Shown: positions 7,055-14,529, numbered from the stretch's first letter. The stretch is 15,470 bases of DNA from Demequinaceae bacterium UBA4004 (GCA_002384765.1 DGBM01000258.1:5975-21444); one strand, 5' to 3'. A program made the numbers and translations. The notes: generated by a model not told the origin, from the sequence alone.

Positions 7055-7097
7055 GATGTCCTTAGCAACGAGATGTGGGGATCTGGGTTGAGCGGGC

Positions 7098-10000
7098 TTA
7101 CTTCTGAGGCGCCACCGGCGTTCTGAACGGCGCGTAGGTGGTGTGCAGCAGATCGTGCGCGAGGTGCGAGTTGGGCTCCCCGAAGAAGTCCTCGTACAGG
7201 CGGAGGATGTCGGGGTTCTTCTGGGAGTCCTTGAGTGCCAGGTCGTCGTCGATGTTCGACAACACCATCGTCTTGAGTCCGGTCTCACTTTGGCTCTTGG
7301 GCTTGGGGTGGCCGGCGCCGTTGATGCAGCCGCCGGGGCACGCCATGATCTCGACCAGGTCGAAGCCCATGCTGTCGCCGTCATTGAGCAGGCGCTTGAT
7401 CACCGCGTCCGCGTTGCCAAGTCCGGAGATCGCCGCGATGCGCAGCGGCCGTCCGGGTGCTTCGACGGTGGCAACCTTGACGCCCTCGTAGCCCTCCACC
7501 TGCTCGAAGTCGAGGCGGGTGCGCAGCGGTTTGCCGGTGAGCTTCTCGACGGCCATGCGCGTTGCCGCCTCGGCCACGCCGCCCGACGAACCGAAGAGCA
7601 CCCCGGCGCCCGATACCTGCTTGTACGGTGCGTCGAACTCCGCGGGCTCGATGTCTTCCCTTTCGAGTCGGAGCATCTGCGCCATCTCGAGGAATTCGGT
7701 GGTGGTGAGCACCGCGTCGACGTCGCGAAGACCATTGGGGGCGAACTCGGGACGAGCGGCCTCACCCTTCTTGGCCATGCACGGCACGATCGACACGACG
7801 TACAGGTCGTCCAGGTCGATTCCCTCGCGCTTGGCGAAGTGGGTCTTCACCGTGGAGCCCATCATCTGCTGGGGCGACTTGCAGCTGGACAGGTGAGGAA
7901 TGATGTCCGGGTAGCGTCGCTCGGCGTAGTTGACCCAGCCGGGGCAGCACGAGGTGTAGAGGGGCATCTTGCCGCCGCCGGCGATGCGACCGAAGAACTC
8001 CGTGGTCTCCTCCATGATCGTGAGGTCCGCGGCGAACACGAAGTCGAAGCTCTTGTCGAAGCCGATCCTCTTCATCATGCCGGCGATGAACGGCGCCGCC
8101 TCCATGTGCGTGAGGCCGTACTCCTTCGCGACGTGCGCACGCACCGCGGGGGCGACGAAGCCCACCACCACCTTCGAGGGGTCGTTGAGGGCCGTGAAGA
8201 CACCGCCGCGCTCGCGCTCGTAGTCGAGGGCGCCCGTGGGGCAGGCGCGCACACACTGCCCACATGAGACGCAGTCGGTCATGTCGAGCGGCTCGCCGGT
8301 GGACGTGCACACCCGCATCTGTCCCTCGCGGAACTGGAACGCAAGCACTCCGGGGCCCATGATCTCGGCGCATGCCGCGACGCACAGTCCACAGGAGATG
8401 CACTTGTTCTGGTCACGGATGATGAACTGGTGCTCGCGCACGATCGGGGAGCGCGGCCGCACGTGCAGGGTCGGCTGGAAACGCACCTGGTGGTCGCTTG
8501 CCTCCTTGCGCAACGTGCAGCTGTTCTGCGCGGAGCAGCCGCACGTCAGGCATCGGGCCGCCTCCGCCCGTGCCTGCGCTTGCGTGAGCCCCAGCTCGAC
8601 CTCGGGGAAACCGTCCAGCCGGTGCTCCACCTCGAGTTCGGGCATGACGGCCCGCGCGAGCGACGGGAAATCCTCGAACTCGGCCTGGGGCAGGTCCTCG
8701 AGCGAGCCGCGCGAGCACGAGTAGTCCTCGTGGCTGGGCTTGACGTAGCCGCTGGTGACGAACTCGTCGATGGCGTCCGCTGCGCGTCGTCCGGCGCCGA
8801 TGGCCGCGACCACGGTCGACGGCCCGGTGACGCAGTCGCCGCCGGAGAAGATCTTCGACTCGGAGGTCTGCATGGAGAAGCCGTCGATCTCGATGTCGCC
8901 CCACTTGTTCAGGCGCACCGGGAGGTCGTTGTAGAGGAAGCCGGTGTCGGTGTTCTGGCCGATAGCACCGATGATCTTGTCAGCCTCGATCACAAAGTTG
9001 GAACCCTCGATCGGCACCGGACGGCGACGGCCGGAGCGGTCGGGCTCGCCGAGTTCCATGCGCATGCAGTGCAGCGCCTTGACGCCGTTGGGGGCGTGAG
9101 TGATGCGTTGCGGCGCGGCGAGGAACACCATCTGGACACCCTCGCGTAGCGCCTCGTGGACCTCGATGGCCTGGGCGGGCATCTCCTCTTGGGTGCGGCG
9201 GTACACGAGCTTGACATCCTTGGCGCCCTTGCGCAGCGCGGCACGCGCGCAGTCGATCGCGGTGTTGCCGCCGCCGATGACGATGACCGTGTCGCCCACC
9301 GGGGCGTCGTTTCCCTTGGTGACGTGGCGCAAGTAGTCGATGCCCAGTTCGACGCCCTCGGCGTTGTCGCCGTCGATGCCGAGCGGGGTCGCGCGCCACG
9401 AGCCGATCGCTAGGTACACGGCGTCGAAGTCGCGCTTGAGGTCCTCCAGGTTGAGGTGCTTGCCGAGGCCCCGGTTGCAGACGATGTTGACGCCCAGAGA
9501 TTCGATGAGGGCGATCTCCTTGTCGAGCGTGGCCTTGGGCAGGCGGTACTCGGGGATGCCATAGCGCATCATGCCGCCCGGCTCCGGCTGGTTCTCGAAC
9601 ACCGTGACGCCGTGACCGGCGATCGCCAGGTAGTGGGCCGCGCTCAGGCCGGAGGGTCCTGCACCGACCACGGCGATCCGCTTGCCGGTGGGTTCGGCGA
9701 CGCGCGGGCGCCAGGGATCCTTGCGGGCCATGTCCCAGTCGGCCGCGAAGCGCTTGACCGCGTTGATGGCCACCGGATCGTCCACCAGGTTGCGGCGACA
9801 GGCCTCTTCACAGGGGTGAGGGCACACGCGGCCGCAGGCCGACGGGAAGGGGTTGCGGTCCTTGATGACGCGGATGGCGGCCTCGAAGTTGCCATCCGCC
9901 ACGTGCTGCAGATACGTCTGGATGTCGATGTTCGCGGGGCACGTCTGAACGCATGGCGCCACGCAGTCGGCGTTGTGGTCGCACAGCAGTTGCTCGAGTC

Positions 10001-10286
10001 GCACCTTGCGGTAGGCGACGAGCCGCTCGGTGTGGGTCTTGATCACCATGCCCTCGGTGACGGGGGTCAGGCACGCCTTGGCGTCGCGCGGCGCATCGTC
10101 GCCCACCTCGACCACACACATCCCGCAGCTGCCGTTGGCGCGCTTGAGGCGCACGTCGTTGCACAGGGAGGGAATCTCCACTCCCTCGTGTCCAAGCGCT
10201 TGCAGGATGTTGAGACCTGCCTGCACCTCGATCTGACGGTCATTGACCGTGACGGTCACTCGCTCTGGTTGCACCATGTCGCCCAC
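7098..10286 (-). CDS. [FeFe] hydrogenase fused to a GltD/NfnB-like NAD(P)H oxidoreductase module
   Basis: This single chain of about 1062 residues should couple H2 formation or oxidation to NAD(P)H and perhaps ferredoxin in the cytoplasm. N-terminal 2Fe-2S domain: Cys 42, 54, 57 and 72. Next is a GltD-type iron-sulfur helical domain with Cys 102-116, then CGRVCPHPC. The FAD motif is GAGPSG (208-213), the NAD(P)H motif GGGNTA (338-343) with YRR soon after, and FSGGDC closes the FAD domain. A CLTCGC...C cluster lies near 579-590. Two 4Fe-4S motifs follow, CISCGLC (629) and CVSCGQC (672). The H-cluster motifs are intact: TSCCPGW (778-784), VPCMAKKGE with Cys 836, and MACPGGC with Cys 983 and 987. 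The GTG at 10286 is chosen because GGAGGA lies four bases upstream. Cofactor preference (NADPH versus NADH) cannot be read with certainty. Maturases are not in the window. Confidence 0.95.
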   Translation of the reverse strand: MGDMVQPERVTVTVNDRQIEVQAGLNILQALGHEGVEIPSLCNDVRLKRANGSCGMCVVEVGDDAPRDAKACLTPVTEGMVIKTHTERLVAYRKVRLEQLLCDHNADCVAPCVQTCPANIDIQTYLQHVADGNFEAAIRVIKDRNPFPSACGRVCPHPCEEACRRNLVDDPVAINAVKRFAADWDMARKDPWRPRVAEPTGKRIAVVGAGPSGLSAAHYLAIAGHGVTVFENQPEPGGMMRYGIPEYRLPKATLDKEIALIESLGVNIVCNRGLGKHLNLEDLKRDFDAVYLAIGSWRATPLGIDGDNAEGVELGIDYLRHVTKGNDAPVGDTVIVIGGGNTAIDCARAALRKGAKDVKLVYRRTQEEMPAQAIEVHEALREGVQMVFLAAPQRITHAPNGVKALHCMRMELGEPDRSGRRRPVPIEGSNFVIEADKIIGAIGQNTDTGFLYNDLPVRLNKWGDIEIDGFSMQTSESKIFSGGDCVTGPSTVVAAIGAGRRAADAIDEFVTSGYVKPSHEDYSCSRGSLEDLPQAEFEDFPSLARAVMPELEVEHRLDGFPEVELGLTQAQARAEAARCLTCGCSAQNSCTLRKEASDHQVRFQPTLHVRPRSPIVREHQFIIRDQNKCISCGLCVAACAEIMGPGVLAFQFREGQMRVCTSTGEPLDMTDCVSCGQCVRACPTGALDYERERGGVFTALNDPSKVVVGFVAPAVRAHVAKEYGLTHMEAAPFIAGMMKRIGFDKSFDFVFAADLTIMEETTEFFGRIAGGGKMPLYTSCCPGWVNYAERRYPDIIPHLSSCKSPQQMMGSTVKTHFAKREGIDLDDLYVVSIVPCMAKKGEAARPEFAPNGLRDVDAVLTTTEFLEMAQMLRLEREDIEPAEFDAPYKQVSGAGVLFGSSGGVAEAATRMAVEKLTGKPLRTRLDFEQVEGYEGVKVATVEAPGRPLRIAAISGLGNADAVIKRLLNDGDSMGFDLVEIMACPGGCINGAGHPKPKSQSETGLKTMVLSNIDDDLALKDSQKNPDILRLYEDFFGEPNSHLAHDLLHTTYAPFRTPVAPQK

Positions 10287-10290
10287 GGAA

Positions 10291-10296
10291 TCCTCC
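10291..10296 (-). promoter_or_regulatory. ribosome binding site deciding the hydrogenase start
   Basis: GGAGGA on the minus strand lies four bases before the GTG at 10286. It is 13 bases before the in-frame ATG at 10277 and lies inside a longer frame that would begin with TTG at 10298. Its position makes the GTG the best start. It is the strongest Shine-Dalgarno among the starts examined, in contrast to several leaderless-looking neighbours. Confidence 0.65.
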
Positions 10297-10390
10297 AACT
10301 ACCTGGTCAGTGAGATGGCACGGCGACGCGTCGTGGGACGTGCTGCCTTCGACCATGGGGCGGCCAAGTTCTCTCGTTGCACCTGCCCCC

Positions 10391-10396
10391 ACGCTA
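10391..10396 (-). promoter_or_regulatory. predicted -10 box of the hydrogenase-ABC operon
   Basis: TAGCGT on the minus strand fits TAnnnT. It would place the transcript start near 10384, about 98 bases before the GTG. The -35 position (plus 10414-10419) reads TGGAAT, a poor match to TTGACA. That is what an activator-dependent promoter looks like when a regulator box abuts the -35, as it does here. Confidence 0.45.
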
Positions 10397-10419
10397 GAAG
10401 CCGGTGGGGCCGAATTCCA

Positions 10420-10465
10420 GGGACATCAGTCCCCAGGACCTCGGGACCAGGGGGCCCAGGACGGG
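10420..10465. promoter_or_regulatory. two tandem 23-base units with a DosR/DevR-like palindrome
   Basis: Unit 1 (10420-10442) and unit 2 (10443-10465) both read GGGAC, seven variable bases, CCCAGGAC, three variable bases. Unit 1 contains the palindrome GGGACATCAGTCCC (10420-10433). Read on the minus strand as GGGACTGATGTCCC it agrees with 12 of the 14 core positions of the mycobacterial DosR/DevR box as I remember it (GGGACTWWAGTCCC). Unit 2 keeps the GGGAC and CCC ends but is degenerate in the middle. The palindrome centre is about 42 bases upstream of the predicted start and the second unit 23 bases further. That is the placement expected for activator sites. The identity of the regulator is inferred. 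Confidence 0.55.
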
Positions 10466-10619
10466 GTTCCGCTGCGCGGCTCCTGCACTGTTCCGCCCCG
10501 CCGCCGACGCCGCGAACCGCTTGCTCGTCCGACACGCCGCTAGCAGGGCTCGTCAAGAGGGACACGGCTCGCGCGTCGGGCGGCTTACGGTTCGTAGCGA
10601 CGGGGTAGCGTCTCGCAGG

Positions 10620-10641
10620 ATAGTTGACTAAGGTCAACTAT
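10620..10641. promoter_or_regulatory. 22-base MarR-type operator enclosing the -10 of the MarR-GNAT gene
   Basis: ATAGTTGAC (10620-10628) and GTCAACTAT (10633-10641) are exact nine-base inverted copies separated by TAAG. The second arm ends at the base before the ATG at 10642. The plus-strand -10 box TAAGGT (10629-10634) starts in the spacer and leaves seven bases to the ATG, so the operator covers the core of a leaderless promoter. Autorepression by the encoded MarR domain is the natural reading. A role on the divergent hydrogenase promoter, about 235 bases away, is less likely. Confidence 0.75.
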
Positions 10642-11523
10642 ATGCCCGATCGCCGGATCCAGACCTTCCGCCAGTTCCAGCGCGTCGTGACGCGCGAGGT
10701 GGGCGCGTTGCACGATGACTTCCTGGGCCGCGGACGTCCCTTGGGGGCCTCCCGGCTGCTGTGGGAAATGGGTGACGGACCCGTGGCGGTCGCGACGCTG
10801 CGGGAGCGACTCGGGCTGGGCGCCGCCTACGTCTCGCGGTTGCTGCGCTCGCTCGAGTCGGAGGGGCTGGTGGTCACCGGCCCCAGCCCCGCCGACGCCA
10901 GGGCCAAGGTGGCGGCGCGGACCCCCGCCGGCGTCGACGAGGCCAGTGTGCTCGACAGGCTGAGCGAGGACGCTGCGAGTTCGCTGCTCGGCGAGGTGGA
11001 CCCGAGCGATCGCGCGGCCGTTGACCAGGCGGCGAGAACGCTGACGCGGGCCCTCACGCGACGGCATCTCGCGATCGAGATCGTCGACCCTGAGTCCCGG
11101 GACGCGCAGTGGTGCGTCGCGCAATTCTTTGCGGAGATCGACGCCATGTTCGACGCGGGCTATGACCCCGCCAAGGCCGTCGTCGTCGGCAGCGAGGACC
11201 TCACCCCTCCGATGGGGGCGTTCCTGGTGGCGTACCTTCACGGCCAACCCGTCGGCTGCGGGGGTGTGAAGCTTCCCGAGGGCGAGCCCGCATTCCTCAA
11301 GCGGATGTGGGTGGCGCCGTCGGCGCGCGGCCTGGGGGTGGCGGCGGCCCTGTTGGAGCGGCTCGAGGGACTGGCGGTCGAGGCAAAGGCGTCCGCCGTG
11401 ACGCTCGACACCAACTCTTTGCTCACCGCGGCGGGCCGGCTCTACACGTCACGCGGTTACCGGCAAGTGCCCGACTTCAACGGCGAGCCGCACGCCGACC
11501 GCTGGTATCGCAAGGAGCTCTAG
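10642..11523 (+). CDS. MarR-family regulator fused to GNAT N-acetyltransferase
   Basis: This 293-residue protein has two domains. Residues 1 to about 140 form a MarR winged helix: IQTFRQFQRVVTREVGAL as the dimerisation helix, TLRERLGLGAAYVSRLLRSL as the recognition helix region, and LVVTGPSPADARAKVAART as the wing. Residues from about 150 form a GNAT domain with FLVAYLHGQPVGCGGV and the acetyl-CoA loop RMWVAPSARGLGVAAALL, then AGRLYTSRGY near the end. Such bifunctional MarR-GNAT proteins are common in actinomycetes; the acetylated substrate is usually unknown. The ATG at 10642 is chosen over an upstream in-frame TTG at 10624 because the longer version would translate the operator. It ends 21 bases from the convergent DUF1801 gene. 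Confidence 0.9.
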   Translation: MPDRRIQTFRQFQRVVTREVGALHDDFLGRGRPLGASRLLWEMGDGPVAVATLRERLGLGAAYVSRLLRSLESEGLVVTGPSPADARAKVAARTPAGVDEASVLDRLSEDAASSLLGEVDPSDRAAVDQAARTLTRALTRRHLAIEIVDPESRDAQWCVAQFFAEIDAMFDAGYDPAKAVVVGSEDLTPPMGAFLVAYLHGQPVGCGGVKLPEGEPAFLKRMWVAPSARGLGVAAALLERLEGLAVEAKASAVTLDTNSLLTAAGRLYTSRGYRQVPDFNGEPHADRWYRKEL

Positions 11524-11544
11524 GCGGGCGCCACCCTGTACGCG

Positions 11545-11958
11545 TCAGGCCTCGTGCAACTTGGGTCGCTGAAAGCCGCGGTGCACCAGCGCGCGCAGGA
11601 CGGCCTCGTCCACCGCGTCGAGGTTCTTGACGTACACGCAGCCCGCCCCCGTGGTGTGAGGGCCGAGGTCGGCCAGCATCGCCTCGGCACGCTCGTCGTC
11701 CTTGAGCCCGTAGAGGGACAGGGCGGACTTGCGCGGCGAGAACCCCACGCGAAAGAACTCCCCCTTGCGACCGCTCGGATACTGGTACGCATACGTCCCG
11801 AAGCCGATCATGCTGGGACCCCACATGAGCGCGGCGGCGCCGGTCACCTCGGACATGAGCGCCAACAGGCGCTCACCGTCGCGCTTGCGCTTGGCGGGTT
11901 CCACGAGGGCAAGAAACTCGGCCGGGCTCTGAGCGGTCGGCACGGTGACGTTCGCCAT
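11545..11958 (-). CDS. DUF1801 domain-containing protein
   Basis: This 137-residue soluble protein belongs to the DUF1801 (YdhG-like) family. Support: LLALMSEVTGAAALMWGPSM is the characteristic helix and strand, followed by IGFGTY, a YPSGRKGEFFRVGFSPRKS strand pair and LSLYGL. The tail GCVYVKNLDAVDEAVLRALV also fits, and the length is normal. The fold is the small alpha/beta one shared with frataxin-like iron chaperones, but no function is established for this branch. The ATG at 11958 lies nine bases after the GNAT stop. A TAGCAT box six bases before the ATG, overlapping that stop codon, could also give an internal leaderless transcript. It is the last gene of the antiporter operon. Confidence 0.82.
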   Translation of the reverse strand: MANVTVPTAQSPAEFLALVEPAKRKRDGERLLALMSEVTGAAALMWGPSMIGFGTYAYQYPSGRKGEFFRVGFSPRKSALSLYGLKDDERAEAMLADLGPHTTGAGCVYVKNLDAVDEAVLRALVHRGFQRPKLHEA

Positions 11959-11967
11959 GCGGAAATG

Positions 11968-12579
11968 CTACGACGGGTTGGCGGAATGCGCCGTCGATCG
12001 TGCGAACGTGATGTTCTCGCCGTCCTCGCCGATGCGCGCGAAGCCCACCTTGGGGTAGAACTCTTGCGCACGGGTGTTGGCGCGGGGGACCACCAGGTGC
12101 ACTCCCTCGACGCCCTGCTCGGCGAGCTGCGCCATGAGCGTGTCGATCAGACGCCTGCCCCAACCGGCGCCCTGGAGTTCCGGAAGCAAGTCGATGTGGA
12201 GATGCGCCGGGTAGTCCGCGACCGCGTCCGACAGGCACCGCGTGGGGTCGGCGGCCGCCGGCAGCAACCAGGCATCGTCCTCGGTCTTGACGGCGTGCGC
12301 CGGTCCACGCGCGGGCCACCATTCGTTGCTGAACCACTGCTGAAACGCGTGGGTATCCGCGGCCGCGACCACGTAGCCGCGGGCCTGGCCGCTGATGTCC
12401 ACCACCCATGCGAAGCACGACGGACCGTGAAGGTAGGGCAGGGCGAAGACATCGGCGAGCGCGGTGTCGTCGCTGAAGCGGCCGGCGGCGTCACCGCCGT
12501 CGGCCCCCGTGAGAAGGCAAATGCGGGCGATCTGCTGCTCGTCGGCAGGTGTTGCAGGGCGAATACGCGGAGTGGCCAT
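11968..12579 (-). CDS. GNAT family N-acetyltransferase, OGA C-terminal-like
   Basis: This 203-residue acetyltransferase has the beginning IRPATPADEQQIARICLLTG typical of GNAT strand 1 and helix 1. The acetyl-CoA pyrophosphate loop is LLPELQGAGWGRRLIDTL, with QGAGWG at 136-141. The closing segment HLVVPRANTRAQEFYPKVGF holds the usual Asn and Tyr positions. The long insert between residues 40 and 120, with YLHGP and WWPARGP, and the YPAHLHIDLLPE strand recall the acetyltransferase-like domain seen in O-GlcNAcase-related proteins; the substrate is unknown. The ATG at 12579 lies nine bases after the antiporter stop and is preceded by GGGGGC, with TAGCCT further up overlapping that stop. It is the middle gene of a three-gene operon. 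Confidence 0.88.
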   Translation of the reverse strand: MATPRIRPATPADEQQIARICLLTGADGGDAAGRFSDDTALADVFALPYLHGPSCFAWVVDISGQARGYVVAAADTHAFQQWFSNEWWPARGPAHAVKTEDDAWLLPAAADPTRCLSDAVADYPAHLHIDLLPELQGAGWGRRLIDTLMAQLAEQGVEGVHLVVPRANTRAQEFYPKVGFARIGEDGENITFARSTAHSANPS

Positions 12580-12588
12580 GCCCCCAGG

Positions 12589-14499
12589 CTACGGTGTGGG
12601 CGCGTGAGTGTCAGGATCCTTCGCCGCATCGTAACCTTCTACCGCGGTGGGTTTTCCTTTAACCCCCGCGAGAGTGTCGAGCGCGGCTGCGGTCTCCTCC
12701 TCACGATGGGGCACCCGCTGTCGAGGCGCGAACACCAGCGCGTCCCACCCAGACTTGAGTGTCACCGCGTGGGTTCTGGAATGCAGTCGCAACGCCCCCG
12801 CGGACGTGATGGCCCCCAACAGCAACCAGTCCTCACCCTCCGTGCCAAGGCGCGCGGCAAGATCATCGGCGGTGTGCTCGTCCGTGATCGACGTGGTCCA
12901 CACCTGCCAGCCGTCCTTGATGTGCCTGTGCAGCACGTAGTAGTCGCTCACCCGATCGAATGCGAAGTGCCCGCGGCGCTGCAGCGGCAGCCGGTTCGCG
13001 TCCTCCCCCGACGGCCGCTGCATCGGCAACTGGAACACGTGGGTCGAGCCGAAGTCGTCGTTCTGCGAGCGGCACACCAAGGCGTTGTAGAAGCCGTTGT
13101 CCGTGGCCGCCAGCACGTAGTTGAGGTGCGAGGCGTCCAGCTCGTCCTCGGCGTGCTCGGAGAGGATCTCGCCGGTCCACGTCGGGACGTCCGCCTTGCG
13201 CAGGCGGCTGAGGCGCCGGTACGACCCGTCCGTGACCAGCACGTCGATGTTGGCCGCTACCAGCGCCTCGCCTAGCGCCTGCGCGAAGGGGGATGCGCCC
13301 ACGATCAACAGCCCGTTGCGCGCCGACGCGGCCAGGCCCAGCCTGCGCGCCAGCGGGCCGATCGTCAGCCCGTGCACCAGCACCGTCGCCACAATCACGG
13401 CGAACACGAACGGCAGCAGCGCCGTCGCGTCGCCGTAGCCCTCCGCCACGAGTGCGGGACCGAACACCCCCGCCGTCGCCGCAGCCACGATGCCGCGCGG
13501 CGCAACCCAACTCAAGAGGGTCTTCTCTTGCCACGACAGCGGCAGGCCTATCGTCGCGATCCAAATGGTGAGTGGACGCACCAGGAACAGGGTGACCGCC
13601 ACGAACGCGACGGCGCGCAGGTCCAGGGAGTCGAGGTCGGCCCGCGTCAGCTGCCCGGGGATGACGATGAACAGGACGGCCAGCAGCACCACCGTCAGCG
13701 AGCTCTTGAAGTTGAGGATCCGCTCGCGCTCCACCAGCCTGGCGTTGCCGATCACCAAGCCCATGAGCGTGACCGCGAGCAGGCCCGCCTCGTTTTGCAC
13801 CAGATTGGTCACCCAAAACACGCCGGGCACCAGCACCACCAGCAGGGGACCCTTGAGGTGCGGCGGGACCCAGCCGCGCCGGTACAGCTTGGCCACCAGC
13901 CAGCCGCCGCCCCCGCCCGCGACGGCGGCCGCGGCGAGCGCCGCGAGCATCCTGACGGCGGTAGAGGCGACACCCTCGCCGGACAGCGTGAGGAACTGGA
14001 ACGTCAGGACCGCCAACAGCACGCCCACCGGGTCGTTGACGATCCCCTCCCACTTGAGCAGCGAGCCGACGTCCTTGCGCAGTCGTGCCTGACGTAACAG
14101 GGGCAGGATCACGGTGGGACCGGTCACCACCAGAATCGCGCCGAGCACCCACGACACGGGCCAGCTGAGCCTGCCCGCGTAGTGCGCCGCCGTCGCGCCC
14201 AGGGCCCACGCCAGTGGCGGTCCCACGATGGTGAGCCGGCGCACTCCCGCGCCCACCTTGCGGAATTCCCCGAGCCGCAGGTCCATGGCGCCCTCGAACA
14301 GCACGATGGCGACGCCCAGGCCGACCAGTTCGGTCAGTTCGGCCTGCTCAACGTCCAGGCGCACCACGCCCGTCAAGGGGCCCAGCACGAGCCCGGCCGC
14401 GATCATCACCAGGATTCCGGGCAACCGCAACTTGGCCGCGATCCACTGGCTTCCCAGTCCTGCGGCCAGAATGATGACCAGCACAGTGGAGGCATGCAT
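12589..14499 (-). CDS. cation:proton antiporter (CPA1/NhaP type) with C-terminal Rossmann-like domain
   Basis: This 636-residue membrane protein should exchange Na+ or K+ for protons, for pH and salt balance. Residues 1 to about 390 form the CPA exchanger with about twelve helices. Signature segments are GLVLGPLTG (37-45), LFEGAMDLRL, the ion-site region EGIVNDPVGV (151-160) and APRGIVAAATAG (333-344). Residues from about 396 form a TrkA-N-like regulatory domain starting LLIVGASPFAQALGEAL. Its nucleotide loop is GASPFA rather than GxGxxG, so NAD binding is doubtful. A longer frame reaching 15357 runs antisense to the HAD gene and is rejected; the ATG at 14499 has TAGGGT seven bases before it, which also supplies an AGGG. 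GNAT and DUF1801 genes follow at nine-base gaps. Confidence 0.9.
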   Translation of the reverse strand: MHASTVLVIILAAGLGSQWIAAKLRLPGILVMIAAGLVLGPLTGVVRLDVEQAELTELVGLGVAIVLFEGAMDLRLGEFRKVGAGVRRLTIVGPPLAWALGATAAHYAGRLSWPVSWVLGAILVVTGPTVILPLLRQARLRKDVGSLLKWEGIVNDPVGVLLAVLTFQFLTLSGEGVASTAVRMLAALAAAAVAGGGGGWLVAKLYRRGWVPPHLKGPLLVVLVPGVFWVTNLVQNEAGLLAVTLMGLVIGNARLVERERILNFKSSLTVVLLAVLFIVIPGQLTRADLDSLDLRAVAFVAVTLFLVRPLTIWIATIGLPLSWQEKTLLSWVAPRGIVAAATAGVFGPALVAEGYGDATALLPFVFAVIVATVLVHGLTIGPLARRLGLAASARNGLLIVGASPFAQALGEALVAANIDVLVTDGSYRRLSRLRKADVPTWTGEILSEHAEDELDASHLNYVLAATDNGFYNALVCRSQNDDFGSTHVFQLPMQRPSGEDANRLPLQRRGHFAFDRVSDYYVLHRHIKDGWQVWTTSITDEHTADDLAARLGTEGEDWLLLGAITSAGALRLHSRTHAVTLKSGWDALVFAPRQRVPHREEETAAALDTLAGVKGKPTAVEGYDAAKDPDTHAPTP

Positions 14500-14506
14500 G
14501 GTGTCG

Positions 14507-14512
14507 ACCCTA
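14507..14512 (-). promoter_or_regulatory. predicted -10 box of the antiporter operon
   Basis: TAGGGT on the minus strand ends seven bases before the ATG at 14499, suggesting a leaderless start at or next to the ATG. The -35 position falls on the edge of the proximal 19-base direct repeat and reads AGTCCC, far from consensus. This suits an activator-dependent promoter. The same bases could serve as an AGGG ribosome site in a longer transcript. Confidence 0.45.
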
Positions 14513-14529
14513 ACTGCAGGCGCCAACCC

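Larger units (their letters stand above)
10287..10641. other. 355-base divergent intergenic region (hydrogenase / MarR-GNAT)
   Basis: The region holds a leader of about 98 bases for the hydrogenase with GGAGGA at its end, and a CGACGCGTCG palindrome (10325-10334) inside that leader. A promoter with two tandem regulatory units lies at about 10384-10465. The MarR-GNAT operator is at 10620-10641. Between about 10466 and 10619 no gene, repeat or clear regulatory site was recognised. No small open frame with a ribosome site and plausible protein was found. Confidence 0.6.

Noticed and set aside
4634..7126. An 830-codon open frame on the plus strand
   Set aside because: It runs antisense through the ATPase, permease and binding-protein genes, whose motifs are complete. 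Its protein is low-complexity Arg/Ala/Gly/His-rich with no family pattern, the usual shadow frame of high-GC DNA.
7055..7384. Upstream extension of the binding-protein frame (457 residues in total)
   Set aside because: It overlaps the hydrogenase C-terminus in another frame. The lipoprotein signal peptide at 7054 with its own ribosome site fixes the start.
7098..10286. Possible separate glutamate synthase small subunit and hydrogenase genes
   Set aside because: The frame is continuous with no internal stop. The linker with CLTCGC and the ferredoxin-type motifs joins the modules smoothly, so a true fusion is the simpler reading.
10466..10619. Possible small gene between the hydrogenase promoter and MarR-GNAT
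   Set aside because: Short open frames cross the region on both strands, but none has a ribosome site or -10 box at the right distance and their translations are Arg/Pro-rich shadow-like sequence.
11554..13275. A 573-codon open frame on the plus strand
   Set aside because: It is antisense to the DUF1801, GNAT and antiporter genes, which all have clear motifs. The translated product has no recognisable domain.
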